This document shows, one piece after another, positions 1-7,907 of a DNA stretch of 37,377 bases; position 1 is the stretch's first letter, and each line of letters starts with the position of its first letter. A model generated the notes under the pieces. It was not told the origin of the DNA. It made no database searches and saw nothing but the letters and a program-made list of their open reading frames with translations. A program made the position numbers and the translations under genes. This DNA comes from Arthrobacter sp. (GTDB lineage Bacteria; Actinomycetota; Actinomycetes; Actinomycetales; Micrococcaceae). The stretch lies in the NCBI GenBank assembly GCA_029257465.1, contig JARIBG010000163.1, forward strand, positions 1-37,377. Direction: 5' to 3'.

Positions 1-875
1 TCTTCGCCGATGAGGAAGCCGGCGGTGCCTATGGCGCGTCCTGGCTCGTGGACAACAAGCCCGAGGTCTTCGAGGGCGCCACGGAGGCCATCTCGGAGGT
101 CGGCGGGTTCTCCGCAACCATCGGCGGGCAGCGTACGTACCTGCTGCAGACAGCCGAGAAAGGCATCTCCTGGCTGCGACTGGTGGCCCATGGCCGCGCG
201 GGGCACGGCTCGCAGATCAACACCGACAACGCCGTCACGGCCCTTGCCCGCGCAGTGACCCGCATCGGCGAGTACTCCTGGCCCATCGAACTCACCCCCA
301 CCACACGCCAGTTCCTGGACGGCGTCACGGAGCTCACAGGTGTGGAGTTCGACGCCGACAATCCCGAGATCCTGCTGCGCGAGCTCGGGACGGTGGCCCG
401 CTTCGTGGGTGCGACCCTGCAGAACACGGCGAACCCGACCGTCCTCAAGGGCGGCTACAAGCACAACGTGATTCCCGGCACGGCTGAGGCACTGATCGAC
501 GTGCGCACCCTGCCGGGCCAGCAGGACCAGGTCCTCGAGATCATCCGCGGACTCGCCGGGGAGGGCGTGGACGTGAGCTACGAGCACAAGGACACCTCGC
601 TCGAGGTGCCGTTCGCCGGCAATCTCGTCGACTCGATGATCGACGCCCTGCACGCCGAGGACCCGGGCGCCAGGGTGCTGCCCTACACGCTCTCCGGTGG
701 GACGGACAACAAGTCACTGAGCCGCCTCGGGATCACGGGCTACGGCTTCGCGCCCCTGCAGTTGCCGGACGAGCTCGACTTCACGGGTATGTTCCACGGT
801 GTCGACGAGCGGGTTCCCGCGGATTCCCTGCGGTTCGGCGCGAAGGTCCTCGCCCGGCTGCTGACCACCTACTGA
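1..875 (+). CDS. M20-family metallopeptidase/deacylase, 5' end outside window
   Basis: The reading frame is open from the first bases (codons in phase with position 3) and ends at TGA 873-875, so the N-terminal part of the gene lies upstream of the window. The first visible residues, FADEEAGG, match the metal-binding and catalytic D-E-E segment of M20 di-zinc peptidases. The segment GRAGHGSQIN, about 60 residues on, fits the dimerisation/lid domain start. About 290 residues are visible, roughly two thirds of a normal 430-residue member. M20 proteins are cytoplasmic hydrolases of dipeptides or N-acyl amino acids (carboxypeptidase, ArgE/DapE-like); the substrate cannot be told from this part. 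The acyl-CoA dehydrogenase gene follows after 27 bp on the same strand and may be co-transcribed. Family assignment is firm; exact function is not. Confidence 0.88.
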   Translation, partial: FADEEAGGAYGASWLVDNKPEVFEGATEAISEVGGFSATIGGQRTYLLQTAEKGISWLRLVAHGRAGHGSQINTDNAVTALARAVTRIGEYSWPIELTPTTRQFLDGVTELTGVEFDADNPEILLRELGTVARFVGATLQNTANPTVLKGGYKHNVIPGTAEALIDVRTLPGQQDQVLEIIRGLAGEGVDVSYEHKDTSLEVPFAGNLVDSMIDALHAEDPGARVLPYTLSGGTDNKSLSRLGITGYGFAPLQLPDELDFTGMFHGVDERVPADSLRFGAKVLARLLTTY

Positions 876-902
876 GCACCGCTCGAAGACAGGATCCCGG
901 AC

Positions 903-2084
903 ATGACGACGTACACCCCCGACGCTGCCGCTACCTCCGACCAACTCCTGCCCGATGAGCTGCTCCAGCGCTTCAGGGGACGGGCCGCGGGCTACGACGC
1001 CGAGAACTCCTTCTTCACCGAGGACTTCGCCGACCTCCAGGACACGGGGTATCTGCGCATGCTGGCGCACACCAGACCCGGAGCCTCAGGAGGGATGCAG
1101 CATGCAGCGTCCGCCCAGCGCCGACTGGCCGCGGCCGCTCCCGCGACGGCCCTGGGTGTGAACATGCACCTGATCTGGACCGCGGTGGCAGGGATACTGG
1201 CCGACCGCGGCGACGATTCCCTCCTCTTCGTCCTCGAGGAGGCCCTGCAGGGCGAGATCTTCGCCTTCGGCGTCTCAGAGCCCGGGAACGACGCCGTCCT
1301 CTTCGACTCGCTGACCCGCGTGGAACCGCTCGACGGCGGCGCGTACAGCTACACCGGGACCAAGGTCTTCACGAGCCTGTCCCCGGTCTGGACGCGGCTG
1401 GGAATCTTCGGAAAGCTCGCCGGTCATGACGGGGGCGACGACGCGATCCTCCACGCCTTCGTGCCCAGGGGCACCCCTGGTGTGGAGATCCTGCAGGACT
1501 GGAATCCCCTCGGCATGCGGGCCACGCAGTCGAACACCACGCGGCTCGCCGACGTCCGTGTGCCCGCCGACGCCGTCTTCCGCCGCGTGCCGGTCGGTCC
1601 GAACAGGGAACCGCTGATCTTCGCGATTTTCTCGGCCTTCGAGACCCTCATCGCCTCGGTCTATCTGGGCATCGCCGACCGGGCACTCGAGCTCGCGGCC
1701 CAGGCTCTGACCGGACGCAGCAGCCACGTGGCGGGGCGGCCACTCTCCGACGACCCGGTGCTGCGTAATCTTCTCGCGGGAGCCGCGATGCGACGCACCG
1801 GGGCGGAGGCCGAGCTCAGGGGAGTGGTCCACGATCTGGACAACAGAACCGACGCCGGACCTGACTGGTTCCCTCGCCTGGTGACGCTGAAGACCCACGC
1901 CGTCCAGGCTGCCGGTGAAGCCACAGCCGCCGCCCTGCACGTGGGCGGCGGCTCGGGCTTCTCCGCGACCTCGGAGGTGGTCAGACTTCACCGTGACGCG
2001 CTCGCCGGGCAGTTCCACCCGTCCACCGAGGAGTCTGCCCGGTCCACCGTGGCAACTGGGCTGCTCGGGCCGCCGTCGAGCTAG
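903..2084 (+). CDS. Acyl-CoA dehydrogenase-family flavoprotein
   Basis: This 393-residue protein has the acyl-CoA dehydrogenase layout: an N-terminal helical domain, a middle beta domain and a C-terminal helical domain. Diagnostic segments are FGVSEPGND near residue 123, YTGTKVFTSLSP near 150, and LGMRATQSNTTRLADVRVP near 205, which is the conserved strand before the helical domain. It probably binds FAD. The family includes true acyl-CoA dehydrogenases and DszC/HpaA-like flavin-dependent monooxygenases. The end of the helical domain (GGGSGF, then RDALAGQFHPSTEE) resembles the less-characterised branch, so a beta-oxidation role should not be assumed. The ATG at 903 lies 27 bp after the M20 stop with a weak AGGA-like site upstream. 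Nothing suggests truncation. Confidence 0.87.
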   Translation: MTTYTPDAAATSDQLLPDELLQRFRGRAAGYDAENSFFTEDFADLQDTGYLRMLAHTRPGASGGMQHAASAQRRLAAAAPATALGVNMHLIWTAVAGILADRGDDSLLFVLEEALQGEIFAFGVSEPGNDAVLFDSLTRVEPLDGGAYSYTGTKVFTSLSPVWTRLGIFGKLAGHDGGDDAILHAFVPRGTPGVEILQDWNPLGMRATQSNTTRLADVRVPADAVFRRVPVGPNREPLIFAIFSAFETLIASVYLGIADRALELAAQALTGRSSHVAGRPLSDDPVLRNLLAGAAMRRTGAEAELRGVVHDLDNRTDAGPDWFPRLVTLKTHAVQAAGEATAAALHVGGGSGFSATSEVVRLHRDALAGQFHPSTEESARSTVATGLLGPPSS

Positions 2085-2208
2085 TGGACCGGCTCAGCCA
2101 GCGGAACTACCGAGTCCATCAAGCGGTTGTGCGGGCGGACCGATCGACCTGGTGTACCCGCCGAGCCCGTGAACCCGGCCTGCTGAACGGCGGCCGCTCT
2201 TCAACCGG

Positions 2209-2442
2209 TCATGCCGTGCGTTCCACCCGCAGCACCTTCCGTCGCAGCCAGTAGCGCCGTCCACCGCCGAGGTAGATGCAGCTGCGCTCCAGTTCCCATT
2301 TACCGTACTCGGCGTGCTCGGTGACGAGGCTCCGCGCCGCGGGTAGGGACTCGTTGGCCTGGACCGTCAGGACCAGGTACTCGTACTGGCGACCGTAGTC
2401 GCGCTTCCGGACGGCTGTCGCATTCTGGAATTGTTCTCGCAT
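2209..2442 (-). CDS. DUF5703-family small conserved protein
   Basis: This 77-residue basic protein matches the actinobacterial DUF5703 pattern: YEYLVLTV, then LVTEHAEYGKWELERS, then RRYWLRRKVLR. The family is small, cytoplasmic and of unknown function. The ATG is preceded on the minus strand by GGAGGG only about two bases upstream, which is closer than usual for a ribosome-binding site. The gene is transcribed away from the acidic protein at 2484, with a 41-bp shared intergenic region. It converges with the acyl-CoA dehydrogenase across 124 bp in which I see no strong terminator. Confidence 0.8.
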   Translation of the reverse strand: MREQFQNATAVRKRDYGRQYEYLVLTVQANESLPAARSLVTEHAEYGKWELERSCIYLGGGRRYWLRRKVLRVERTA

Positions 2443-2470
2443 AACCCTCCAATTGTGCTCTCATTACCGC

Positions 2471-2476
2471 TAACGT
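2471..2476 (+). promoter_or_regulatory. -10 element (TAACGT) for leaderless gene at 2484
   Basis: TAACGT ends exactly 7 bases before ATG 2484, so transcription would start at or next to the A of the start codon. No convincing -35 hexamer is visible. This is one of a set of similarly placed elements in the window. Confidence 0.5.
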
Positions 2477-2483
2477 CTAGGCC

Positions 2484-2837
2484 ATGAGCTTAGATCCACG
2501 TGTCGCGCTCGAGTCCCTCGTGACGGCGCTCGAAGAGCATCTTGCGTCTTCGGCGTCCCGGCGACAGGACGACGACCCGGCGGTGGAAGCAGCGTATCGC
2601 AGCATTGCGGCTGCCTTCGAGGTCTACGAGGAAGCCCTGTACGACGCGCACGGGGAAGTCACCCCGCTCGAGATCTATGAGGAATCCGACGACGACGAGG
2701 ATGATCCTGACAGTGACTCAGTCGAGCGTGACGAGGACGACGAGCGTGACGAGGACGACGGGCGTGACGAGGACGACGACGAGTCCGGCTACGTCGCGGA
2801 ACTGATCGACGCGGAGGTAGAGCCGGAGGAGAAGTAG
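2484..2837 (+). CDS. Small acidic protein with ERDEDD tandem repeats
   Basis: This 117-residue protein has a helical N-terminal half (ALESLVTALEEHLAS; EVYEEALYDAHGEVTPLEIYEE) and a very acidic C-terminal tail. The tail holds three consecutive six-residue units (ERDEDD, ERDEDD, GRDEDD). Close relatives occur in Arthrobacter-like genomes, where they are sometimes labelled primosomal or hypothetical; I know of no demonstrated function. The tail is probably disordered. The start fits the leaderless pattern (TAACGT, 7 bases, ATG), and no Shine-Dalgarno site is needed. The conserved part is the N-terminal 65 or so residues; the acidic tail is expected to vary in length between strains because it is built on a DNA tandem repeat. 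Confidence 0.75.
   Translation: MSLDPRVALESLVTALEEHLASSASRRQDDDPAVEAAYRSIAAAFEVYEEALYDAHGEVTPLEIYEESDDDEDDPDSDSVERDEDDERDEDDGRDEDDDESGYVAELIDAEVEPEEK
2724..2777 (+). repeat. 18-bp tandem repeat, 3 copies, in frame
   Basis: Three consecutive 18-base units at 2724-2741, 2742-2759 and 2760-2777 differ only at one base of the first codon of the last copy. They encode (E/G)RDEDD three times in the tail of the acidic protein. The period is a multiple of three, so copy changes keep the frame. Confidence 0.9.
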
Positions 2838-2867
2838 CCCCGCCCGACGAGCAGGCACACGGCGCGC

Positions 2868-3803
2868 TCAGTCGCCCAGCGCCGACACCTCGTCGAGGAC
2901 TGCGGCGATCGGCCCCGCCACGGGCGCCTCGCCCGCCCGGAGGATCTCCTCGAGCTGCTGCGGTGTCCTGGCACCGATGATCGCGGAGGCCACGTGCGGG
3001 CGGTGCAGCAGCCAGCGCAGGGCGAGTTCGTGCGGCCGGAGGTCCAGACCGCGTGCGGCCGTGCACAGTGCCTCGGTGATGCGCTGCGGCTTCCCGGATA
3101 GATACGGCTCCACGTAGGGTGCCCAGGTGTCCGAGGCGCCGCGCGAGCCCGAGGGGGTCCTGCCCCGGTACTTGCCCGTCAGGACGCCGCGGCCCAGCGG
3201 GGCCCAGGCCAGGACGGCCGCTCCGAAGGCCGCGGTCGCCGGCAGGACATCGCGTTCGGCTGCGCGGTTCACGAGGGAGTACTCGACGTCGTCCACCAGT
3301 ACCGGGAACGACGCCGCGGCGGCAGCGCGGGCGAATTCCCAGCCCGAGTAGTTGGACAGGCCGATGTAGCGTGCACGACCGCTGATGTGGGCGGTCTCGA
3401 GCGCACTGAGGATCTCCTGCACCGGGACGGCAGGATCCGGTGAGGGCGCGAGCCAGAGGTCCACGTGGTCGGTGCCGAGCAGGGACAGCGACCTGTCGAG
3501 CGAATCCAGGAGGCCTCTCCGGGAGCTGTCGAGCCGCCTGCTGCCGGAGCGTGTGGTTCCACCCTGGACCACGAGGACCAGGTCCGAGCGGGCGACGGTG
3601 TCACCGATCAAGCCGCCGAGCACGGCCTCCGCCTGACCCTCGCCGTAGCGGGCCGCGGTTTCGACGAGGGTGCCGCCGGCGTCGGCGAAGAGGCGGAGCT
3701 GCTCACGCGCGGCTTCCTCCGTGACCGCCTGGCCCCAGTCCATGGTGCCGAGTCCCAGGGCCGACACGGACAGGCCGCTCGCTCCCACATGTCGGTGTTG
3801 CAT
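2868..3803 (-). CDS. Aldo/keto reductase
   Basis: This 311-residue protein has the aldo/keto reductase (AKR) barrel pattern. The N-terminus is [12 protein letters not shown], the tyrosine segment is [29 protein letters not shown] follows at the middle strand, and [12 protein letters not shown] lies near residue 155. The C-terminal nucleotide-binding segment reads [15 protein letters not shown]. It is expected to be an NADPH-dependent oxidoreductase; the substrate is unknown. An in-frame GTG exists nine bases further upstream. I chose ATG 3803 because a TAGGGT element ends exactly 7 bases before it, matching the leaderless pattern seen at neighbouring genes. The gene is divergent from uppP across 66 bp. 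Confidence 0.87.
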   Translation of the reverse strand: MQHRHVGASGLSVSALGLGTMDWGQAVTEEAAREQLRLFADAGGTLVETAARYGEGQAEAVLGGLIGDTVARSDLVLVVQGGTTRSGSRRLDSSRRGLLDSLDRSLSLLGTDHVDLWLAPSPDPAVPVQEILSALETAHISGRARYIGLSNYSGWEFARAAAAASFPVLVDDVEYSLVNRAAERDVLPATAAFGAAVLAWAPLGRGVLTGKYRGRTPSGSRGASDTWAPYVEPYLSGKPQRITEALCTAARGLDLRPHELALRWLLHRPHVASAIIGARTPQQLEEILRAGEAPVAGPIAAVLDEVSALGD

Positions 3804-3810
3804 ACCACCC

Positions 3811-3816
3811 ACCCTA
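3811..3816 (-). promoter_or_regulatory. -10 element (TAGGGT) for leaderless aldo/keto reductase
   Basis: On the minus strand TAGGGT is followed by 7 bases and then ATG at 3803. The predicted -35 position (17-bp spacer) falls at 3834-3839, exactly the position predicted for the divergent uppP promoter. Confidence 0.55.
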
Positions 3817-3856
3817 GATGTATCGACCTGAGAGGCCGGGGCCGAGGGCGATGGTC

Positions 3857-3862
3857 TAGGGT
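3857..3862 (+). promoter_or_regulatory. -10 element (TAGGGT) for leaderless uppP
   Basis: TAGGGT is followed by 7 bases and then GTG 3870. There is no Shine-Dalgarno sequence between them. No canonical -35 is visible at 3834-3839 (GGCCGG). Confidence 0.55.
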
Positions 3863-3869
3863 CGGAAGC

Positions 3870-4694
3870 GTGAACTGGATAGAAGCGATCATCCTGGGGT
3901 TCGTCCAGGGCCTCACCGAATTCCTACCCATTTCATCGAGCGCCCACCTGCGCGTGGTCGGGGAACTGCTGCCGAATGCGCAGGATCCCGGAGCGGCGTT
4001 CACGGCGATCACGCAGCTGGGCACCGAGACGGCTGTCATCGTGTTCTTCTGGCGGGACATCGTGCGCATCGTGAAGGCCTGGTTCGGTGCCCTGCGGGGC
4101 ACGGTGCCGCGTGATGATCCGGACGCCCGCATGGGCTGGCTGGTGATCATCGGCAGTCTGCCCATCGTGGTGCTCGGGCTCCTCTTCCAGGATCAGATCG
4201 AGAGCACGTTCCGGAGCATGTGGATCGTCGCCACGATGCTGATCGTCTTCGGTCTGATCCTCGCCGTCGCCGACCGCGTGGGACGTCAGCGGCGCGACCT
4301 GACTCAGCTCACGTACCGACACGGCATCCTGTTCGGCCTCGCCCAGGCGCTGGCCCTCGTCCCGGGCGTCTCTCGCTCCGGCGGCACCATCACAGCGGGT
4401 CTGCTCATGGGCTACACCCGGGAGGCGGCCGCCCGGTACTCCTTCCTCCTGGCGATCCCGGCGGTGTTCGGCAGCGGGGTGTTCCAGCTCGTCAAGAGCT
4501 GGGACGAGACCGGCCCGTACGCGCTGCCCGAGACCGCCGTGGCCACCGTGGTCGCCTTCGGTGTGGGCTTCGCCATCATCGGCTGGTTCCTGAGATTCGT
4601 CAGTACGCGCGGATACGGCCTCTTCGTCTGGTACCGGGTTCTGCTCGGCGTGACGCTCTATGCGCTCCTGGGTGCTGGAGTCATCAGCGCCTGA
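3870..4694 (+). CDS. uppP: Undecaprenyl-diphosphate phosphatase UppP/BacA
   Basis: This integral membrane enzyme dephosphorylates undecaprenyl diphosphate to recycle the lipid carrier for peptidoglycan and other envelope polymers; raised dosage gives bacitracin tolerance. The 274-residue length is normal. Two family signatures are present: [16 protein letters not shown] near residue 12, and [18 protein letters not shown] with the following [15 protein letters not shown] near residue 165. Several hydrophobic helices follow. The open frame extends far upstream, but that stretch is antisense to the aldo/keto reductase. GTG 3870 starts the conserved [16 protein letters not shown] segment and sits 7 bases after a TAGGGT element, so a leaderless start is likely. 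mshC follows after 23 bp with its own -10. Confidence 0.94.
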   Translation: MNWIEAIILGFVQGLTEFLPISSSAHLRVVGELLPNAQDPGAAFTAITQLGTETAVIVFFWRDIVRIVKAWFGALRGTVPRDDPDARMGWLVIIGSLPIVVLGLLFQDQIESTFRSMWIVATMLIVFGLILAVADRVGRQRRDLTQLTYRHGILFGLAQALALVPGVSRSGGTITAGLLMGYTREAAARYSFLLAIPAVFGSGVFQLVKSWDETGPYALPETAVATVVAFGVGFAIIGWFLRFVSTRGYGLFVWYRVLLGVTLYALLGAGVISA

Positions 4695-4704
4695 CACCTG
4701 CCCG

Positions 4705-4710
4705 TAAGGT
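4705..4710 (+). promoter_or_regulatory. -10 element (TAAGGT) for leaderless mshC
   Basis: TAAGGT is followed by GGAAGGT (7 bases) and then GTG 4718. GGAAGG could also act as a ribosome-binding site on a longer transcript from uppP, but its distance to the GTG is only one base, which favours the leaderless reading. Confidence 0.5.
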
Positions 4711-4717
4711 GGAAGGT

Positions 4718-6019
4718 GTGATTGCGTGGAATTCGACTCCTGTCCCAGAACTCGACGGCGGCCAAGCGGACCTCGAGCTGTTCGACACGGGCCGGCAGGA
4801 GAGCGTCCTCCTGCCGACGCGCGAAGAGCGCAGCCTGTACGTCTGCGGCATCACGCCGTATGACGCGACCCATCTGGGGCACGCCTCGACCTACGTCGCC
4901 TTCGATCTGCTGAACCGGCTCTGGCGCGACGCCGGATCGAGCGTCTCCTACGTCCAGAACGTGACCGACGTCGACGATCCGCTGCTCGCGCGGGCGGACG
5001 CGACGGGCGTTGCGTGGCAGGATCTGGCCGCCGAGCAGATCGAGCTGTTCCGCGAGGACATGGCAGCCCTCAACGTCCTGCCGCCGGATCACTACATCGG
5101 TGCGGTCGAGTCGATCGCCTGGATCGTCCCCGTGGTCGAGGACCTGGTGGACCGCGGTCTTGCCTACGCCGTCCCGGGAGGGGCAGGGGAGCCCGACGGC
5201 GACATCTACTTCTCCCTCGACGCCGTCGCCTCGCTGCAGGAGGACGACGACGCACGCTGGTTCCTCGGCCAGGTCTCACACCTGGACGCGGACGCGATGC
5301 TCGAGCTCTCCGCCGAGCGCGGCGGGGACCCGACCCGCCCGAACAAGCACAACGCACTCGATCCGCTGCTGTGGCGGGCCGCACGAGTCGGAGAACCCTC
5401 GTGGGAGGGCGGTCGGCTCGGGGAGGGCCGGCCCGGATGGCACATCGAGTGTGCGGTGATCGCCCACCGCTTCCTGCCGGCACCATTCACCGTGCAGGGC
5501 GGCGGGTCCGACCTGATCTTCCCGCACCACGAGATGAGCGCTGCCCACGCGTGGGCCTCGGGGGGCACACCGCTCGCGGAGCACTATGCGCATACCGGCA
5601 TGGTGGGCTACGACGGCGAGAAGATGAGCAAGTCACGCGGCAATCTGGTGCTCGTGTCGACGCTGCGCCGGTCGGGGACCGATCCTGCAGCCATCCGCCT
5701 CGCCATCCTTGCCCACCACTACCGCTCCGACTGGTCCTGGACGGCCGAGGTGCTGCCGGAGGCGCTCGCGCGGCTCGCGGCCTGGCGTGAGGCGGCGGAA
5801 CTCGCGACGTCGGCCGACGTCGGCCTGGTCCGCGATCGGATCCGCGAGCATCTCTCACATGATCTCGATGCGCCCTCCGCCCTCGCTGCGGTCGACGCCT
5901 GGGCGGACTCGACGCGCGACCGCGCAGCGGCGCCTGCTGCGGACGCAGCGACCGGCGCCGCTGCGCAGCAGCTCAGTGACGTCCTCGACGCCCTGCTCGG
6001 CGTGAAGCTGCGTGCCTGA
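4718..6019 (+). CDS. mshC: Mycothiol synthesis: L-cysteine:GlcN-Ins ligase MshC
   Basis: MshC joins cysteine to glucosaminyl-inositol using ATP, the third step of mycothiol synthesis, in the cytoplasm. It is a shortened relative of cysteinyl-tRNA synthetase. The 433-residue protein shows [18 protein letters not shown] at 41-58, which includes the zinc-ligand Cys43 and the HIGH-type [14 protein letters not shown] follows, then GWHIECA and LIFPHHE in the zinc-site region, and KMSKS at 302-306. It resembles Mycobacterium MshC along its whole length and lacks a tRNA anticodon-binding domain. GTG 4718 is chosen because the homologous N-terminus begins at this point and a -10 lies 7 bases upstream. 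The gene converges with the PAC2 gene and a 9-bp hairpin separates them. Mycothiol marks the host as an actinobacterium. Confidence 0.95.
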   Translation: MIAWNSTPVPELDGGQADLELFDTGRQESVLLPTREERSLYVCGITPYDATHLGHASTYVAFDLLNRLWRDAGSSVSYVQNVTDVDDPLLARADATGVAWQDLAAEQIELFREDMAALNVLPPDHYIGAVESIAWIVPVVEDLVDRGLAYAVPGGAGEPDGDIYFSLDAVASLQEDDDARWFLGQVSHLDADAMLELSAERGGDPTRPNKHNALDPLLWRAARVGEPSWEGGRLGEGRPGWHIECAVIAHRFLPAPFTVQGGGSDLIFPHHEMSAAHAWASGGTPLAEHYAHTGMVGYDGEKMSKSRGNLVLVSTLRRSGTDPAAIRLAILAHHYRSDWSWTAEVLPEALARLAAWREAAELATSADVGLVRDRIREHLSHDLDAPSALAAVDAWADSTRDRAAAPAADAATGAAAQQLSDVLDALLGVKLRA

Positions 6020-6042
6020 GCAAACCCCGAGCCCGACGAGCG

Positions 6043-6063
6043 ATCCAGGGGAGGCCCCTGGAT
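6043..6063. terminator. Stem-loop between convergent mshC and PAC2 genes
   Basis: ATCCAGGGG and CCCCTGGAT form a perfect 9-bp stem with a 3-base loop (AGG). No T-run follows on either strand, as is common for actinobacterial terminators. The position between convergent genes supports a bidirectional terminator. A 9-bp unit (GGACACgct-like) repeats three times just after it, 6069-6095. Confidence 0.5.
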
Positions 6064-6124
6064 GCGCGGGACACCCAGGACACGCTGGACACGCTACACA
6101 CTCGAGGAAGCCGTGTGGCGAGAG

Positions 6125-7015
6125 CTACTGCTCCCGACGGCGCTTCTTGAGGTAGCGCTCGAATTCCCGCGCAATCGATTCCCCGCTCGCCTCGGGAAGA
6201 TCCACGGTGTCCTTGGCCTCCTCGAGCTGGCGCACGTACGCGGCGACCTCGGGGTCCTCGACGGCGAGCTCGTCGACGCCGCGCTCCCACGCCTCGGCCT
6301 CCTCGGTCAGCACCTGCGAGTCCATCGTGATCTGCAGGACCTCCTCGAGTTTGTTGAGCACCGCGAGCTGCGCCTTGGGGGAGGGGGACTGTCCCACGTA
6401 GTGCGGAACGGCGGCCCAGAGCGACATGGTGGGGATGTCTGCGAGCAGACCCATCTCCGCCAGGACCCCCACGATCCCGATCGGGCCCTCGTAGGTGGAC
6501 GGTTCCACGTCGAGACTCTTCCTGACCATGGCGTCGTCCGAGGTGACCGTCACCGGGATGGGACGCGAGTGGGGTACATCGGCCAGCAGTGCCCCGACCA
6601 GCACGATGCAGTCGACACCGAGTTCCTTGGCGAGCGCCACGAGTTCGGCCGTGTACGCACGCCACTTGTAGGAGGGCTCGACGCCGTTGACGAGGATCAG
6701 ATCGACATTCGACCCGGGCACCTCGGTCTTGCTGATGCGCGTAGTGGGCCAGGTGATGCGCCGCTGCCCCGAGGAGTTGCGCGACACCATGGGCCGGGTG
6801 AACTGGAAGTCGTAGAACTCGTCGGCATCGAGGGTCGAGATCAGGTCACTGCCGAAGAAGCGCCCCAGATACTTCAGTGCGTCGCTGGCCGCGTCGCCGG
6901 CGTCGTTCCAGCCCTCGAAGGCCGCGAGCATGATCGTGATGCGGCGCTCGGGTGCACCGGCATCCTGGAAAAGATCCTGTACCCCGCCTTGCTGATTCTC
7001 CTCGAAGCTGTCCAC
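6125..7015 (-). CDS. PAC2-family protein
   Basis: This 296-residue protein has the PAC2 fold signatures. AAFEGWNDAGDAASDAL lies near residue 30 and a WPTT segment near 88. VLVGALLADVPHSRP lies near 140, GPIGIVGVLAEMGLL near 170, and SLWAAVPHYV near 190. A charged helical C-terminus ends in RYLKKRRREQ. The family is named for eukaryotic proteasome assembly chaperone 2; in actinobacteria its role is not established. An upstream in-frame GTG exists at 7024. I prefer GTG 7015 because TAGGGT (7023-7028 on the minus strand) ends exactly 7 bases before it. Proximity to the proteasome locus, about 3 kb away, is suggestive only. Confidence 0.85.
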   Translation of the reverse strand: MDSFEENQQGGVQDLFQDAGAPERRITIMLAAFEGWNDAGDAASDALKYLGRFFGSDLISTLDADEFYDFQFTRPMVSRNSSGQRRITWPTTRISKTEVPGSNVDLILVNGVEPSYKWRAYTAELVALAKELGVDCIVLVGALLADVPHSRPIPVTVTSDDAMVRKSLDVEPSTYEGPIGIVGVLAEMGLLADIPTMSLWAAVPHYVGQSPSPKAQLAVLNKLEEVLQITMDSQVLTEEAEAWERGVDELAVEDPEVAAYVRQLEEAKDTVDLPEASGESIAREFERYLKKRRREQ

Positions 7016-7022
7016 GCATCTC

Positions 7023-7028
7023 ACCCTA
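7023..7028 (-). promoter_or_regulatory. -10 element (TAGGGT) for leaderless PAC2 gene
   Basis: TAGGGT on the minus strand is followed by GAGATGC (7 bases) and then GTG 7015. The upstream candidate GTG 7024 overlaps this hexamer and so cannot be the start of a transcript from it. Confidence 0.52.
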
Positions 7029-7108
7029 GTCCCCGGCGAGGAGGCATGTCAGGCCTTCCGCCGCGGCTTCGCGCAGAGCAGACGGACAGCCCGGCCGGGT
7101 GCCCGCCG

Positions 7109-7114
7109 TAGACT
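7109..7114 (+). promoter_or_regulatory. -10 element (TAGACT) for leaderless HAD gene
   Basis: TAGACT is followed by 7 bases and then ATG 7122. No Shine-Dalgarno site precedes the ATG. Confidence 0.55.
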
Positions 7115-7121
7115 TGGACCC

Positions 7122-7907
7122 ATGGCAACCCACTCCACCGCCGGCGTCCAGACCCTGACCCGACCAGATCCTCGCAGCACCGGCGGCAGCATCGGTGGGG
7201 ACACCGGCAGGGCCGAGCTGCAGGGCGTGCTCTGGGACATGGACGGGACCATCGTCGACACCGAGCCCTCCTGGATCCGGGCCGAGAAGGACCTGGTGGA
7301 GGCCCACGGCGGATCCTGGAGTCATGAGCAGGCGCTGGCGCTCGTGGGCCAGGCCCTCGAATTCTCGGCCGCACAGCTCCAGCAGGCCGGCGTCCGCCTC
7401 GACATCCGGACCATCATCGACCACCTCACCGAACGGGTCGCCGCCGATGTCCGGGCCGCCGTACCCTGGCGGCCAGGTGCACGACAGCTCCTGGCGGCGC
7501 TGCGCGAGGAGGGCGTCCCGTGTGCCCTGGTCACCATGTCCGAGCCCCTCCTGGCCGACGCCGTCGCGCACCACCTCCCGGCCGGCACCTTCTCGCATCT
7601 GGTCACCGGCGACCGGGTGGGCTCCGGCAAGCCGGACCCCGAGGCGTACCAGCTCGGCTTCGATCTCCTCGCCGGGGACCATCCCGGATTGCGCAAGGAC
7701 CGCGTGGTCGCCATCGAGGACTCACTGCCCGGGGTCACCTCGGCACTCGCGGCCGGTGTGGTCACGCTCGCCGTACCGCACATCGGCACCCTTCCGCCCG
7801 ATGAGCGGCGGACGGACTGGGACAGCCTCGCCGGGCGCACACCCGCCGACCTGGCGGCACTGCTGCCCGCCTCCGACGCTTCCGACGTCGTGCCCGTGCG
7901 CCCGTGA
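7122..7907 (+). CDS. HAD-superfamily phosphatase (phosphoglycolate phosphatase-like)
   Basis: This 261-residue cytoplasmic hydrolase has all four HAD motifs. Motif I is WDMDGTIVDTEP with nucleophile Asp39 and Asp41. Motif II is VTMSEP. A lysine lies in GSGKPDPEAY, and motif III/IV is AIEDSLPGV. The helical cap between motif I and II puts it in the beta-phosphoglucomutase/phosphoglycolate phosphatase class; the substrate is unknown. About 34 residues precede the HAD fold and look disordered. They are kept because the TAGACT element places the transcript start at this ATG. The stop codon overlaps the GTG of the next gene by four bases (GTGA), so translation is probably coupled. Confidence 0.9.
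   Translation: MATHSTAGVQTLTRPDPRSTGGSIGGDTGRAELQGVLWDMDGTIVDTEPSWIRAEKDLVEAHGGSWSHEQALALVGQALEFSAAQLQQAGVRLDIRTIIDHLTERVAADVRAAVPWRPGARQLLAALREEGVPCALVTMSEPLLADAVAHHLPAGTFSHLVTGDRVGSGKPDPEAYQLGFDLLAGDHPGLRKDRVVAIEDSLPGVTSALAAGVVTLAVPHIGTLPPDERRTDWDSLAGRTPADLAALLPASDASDVVPVRP

Noticed and set aside
6062-7111. Plus-strand open frame of 349 codons opposite the PAC2 gene
   Set aside because: The minus strand encodes a clear PAC2 protein; the plus frame is a mirror of its codon bias.
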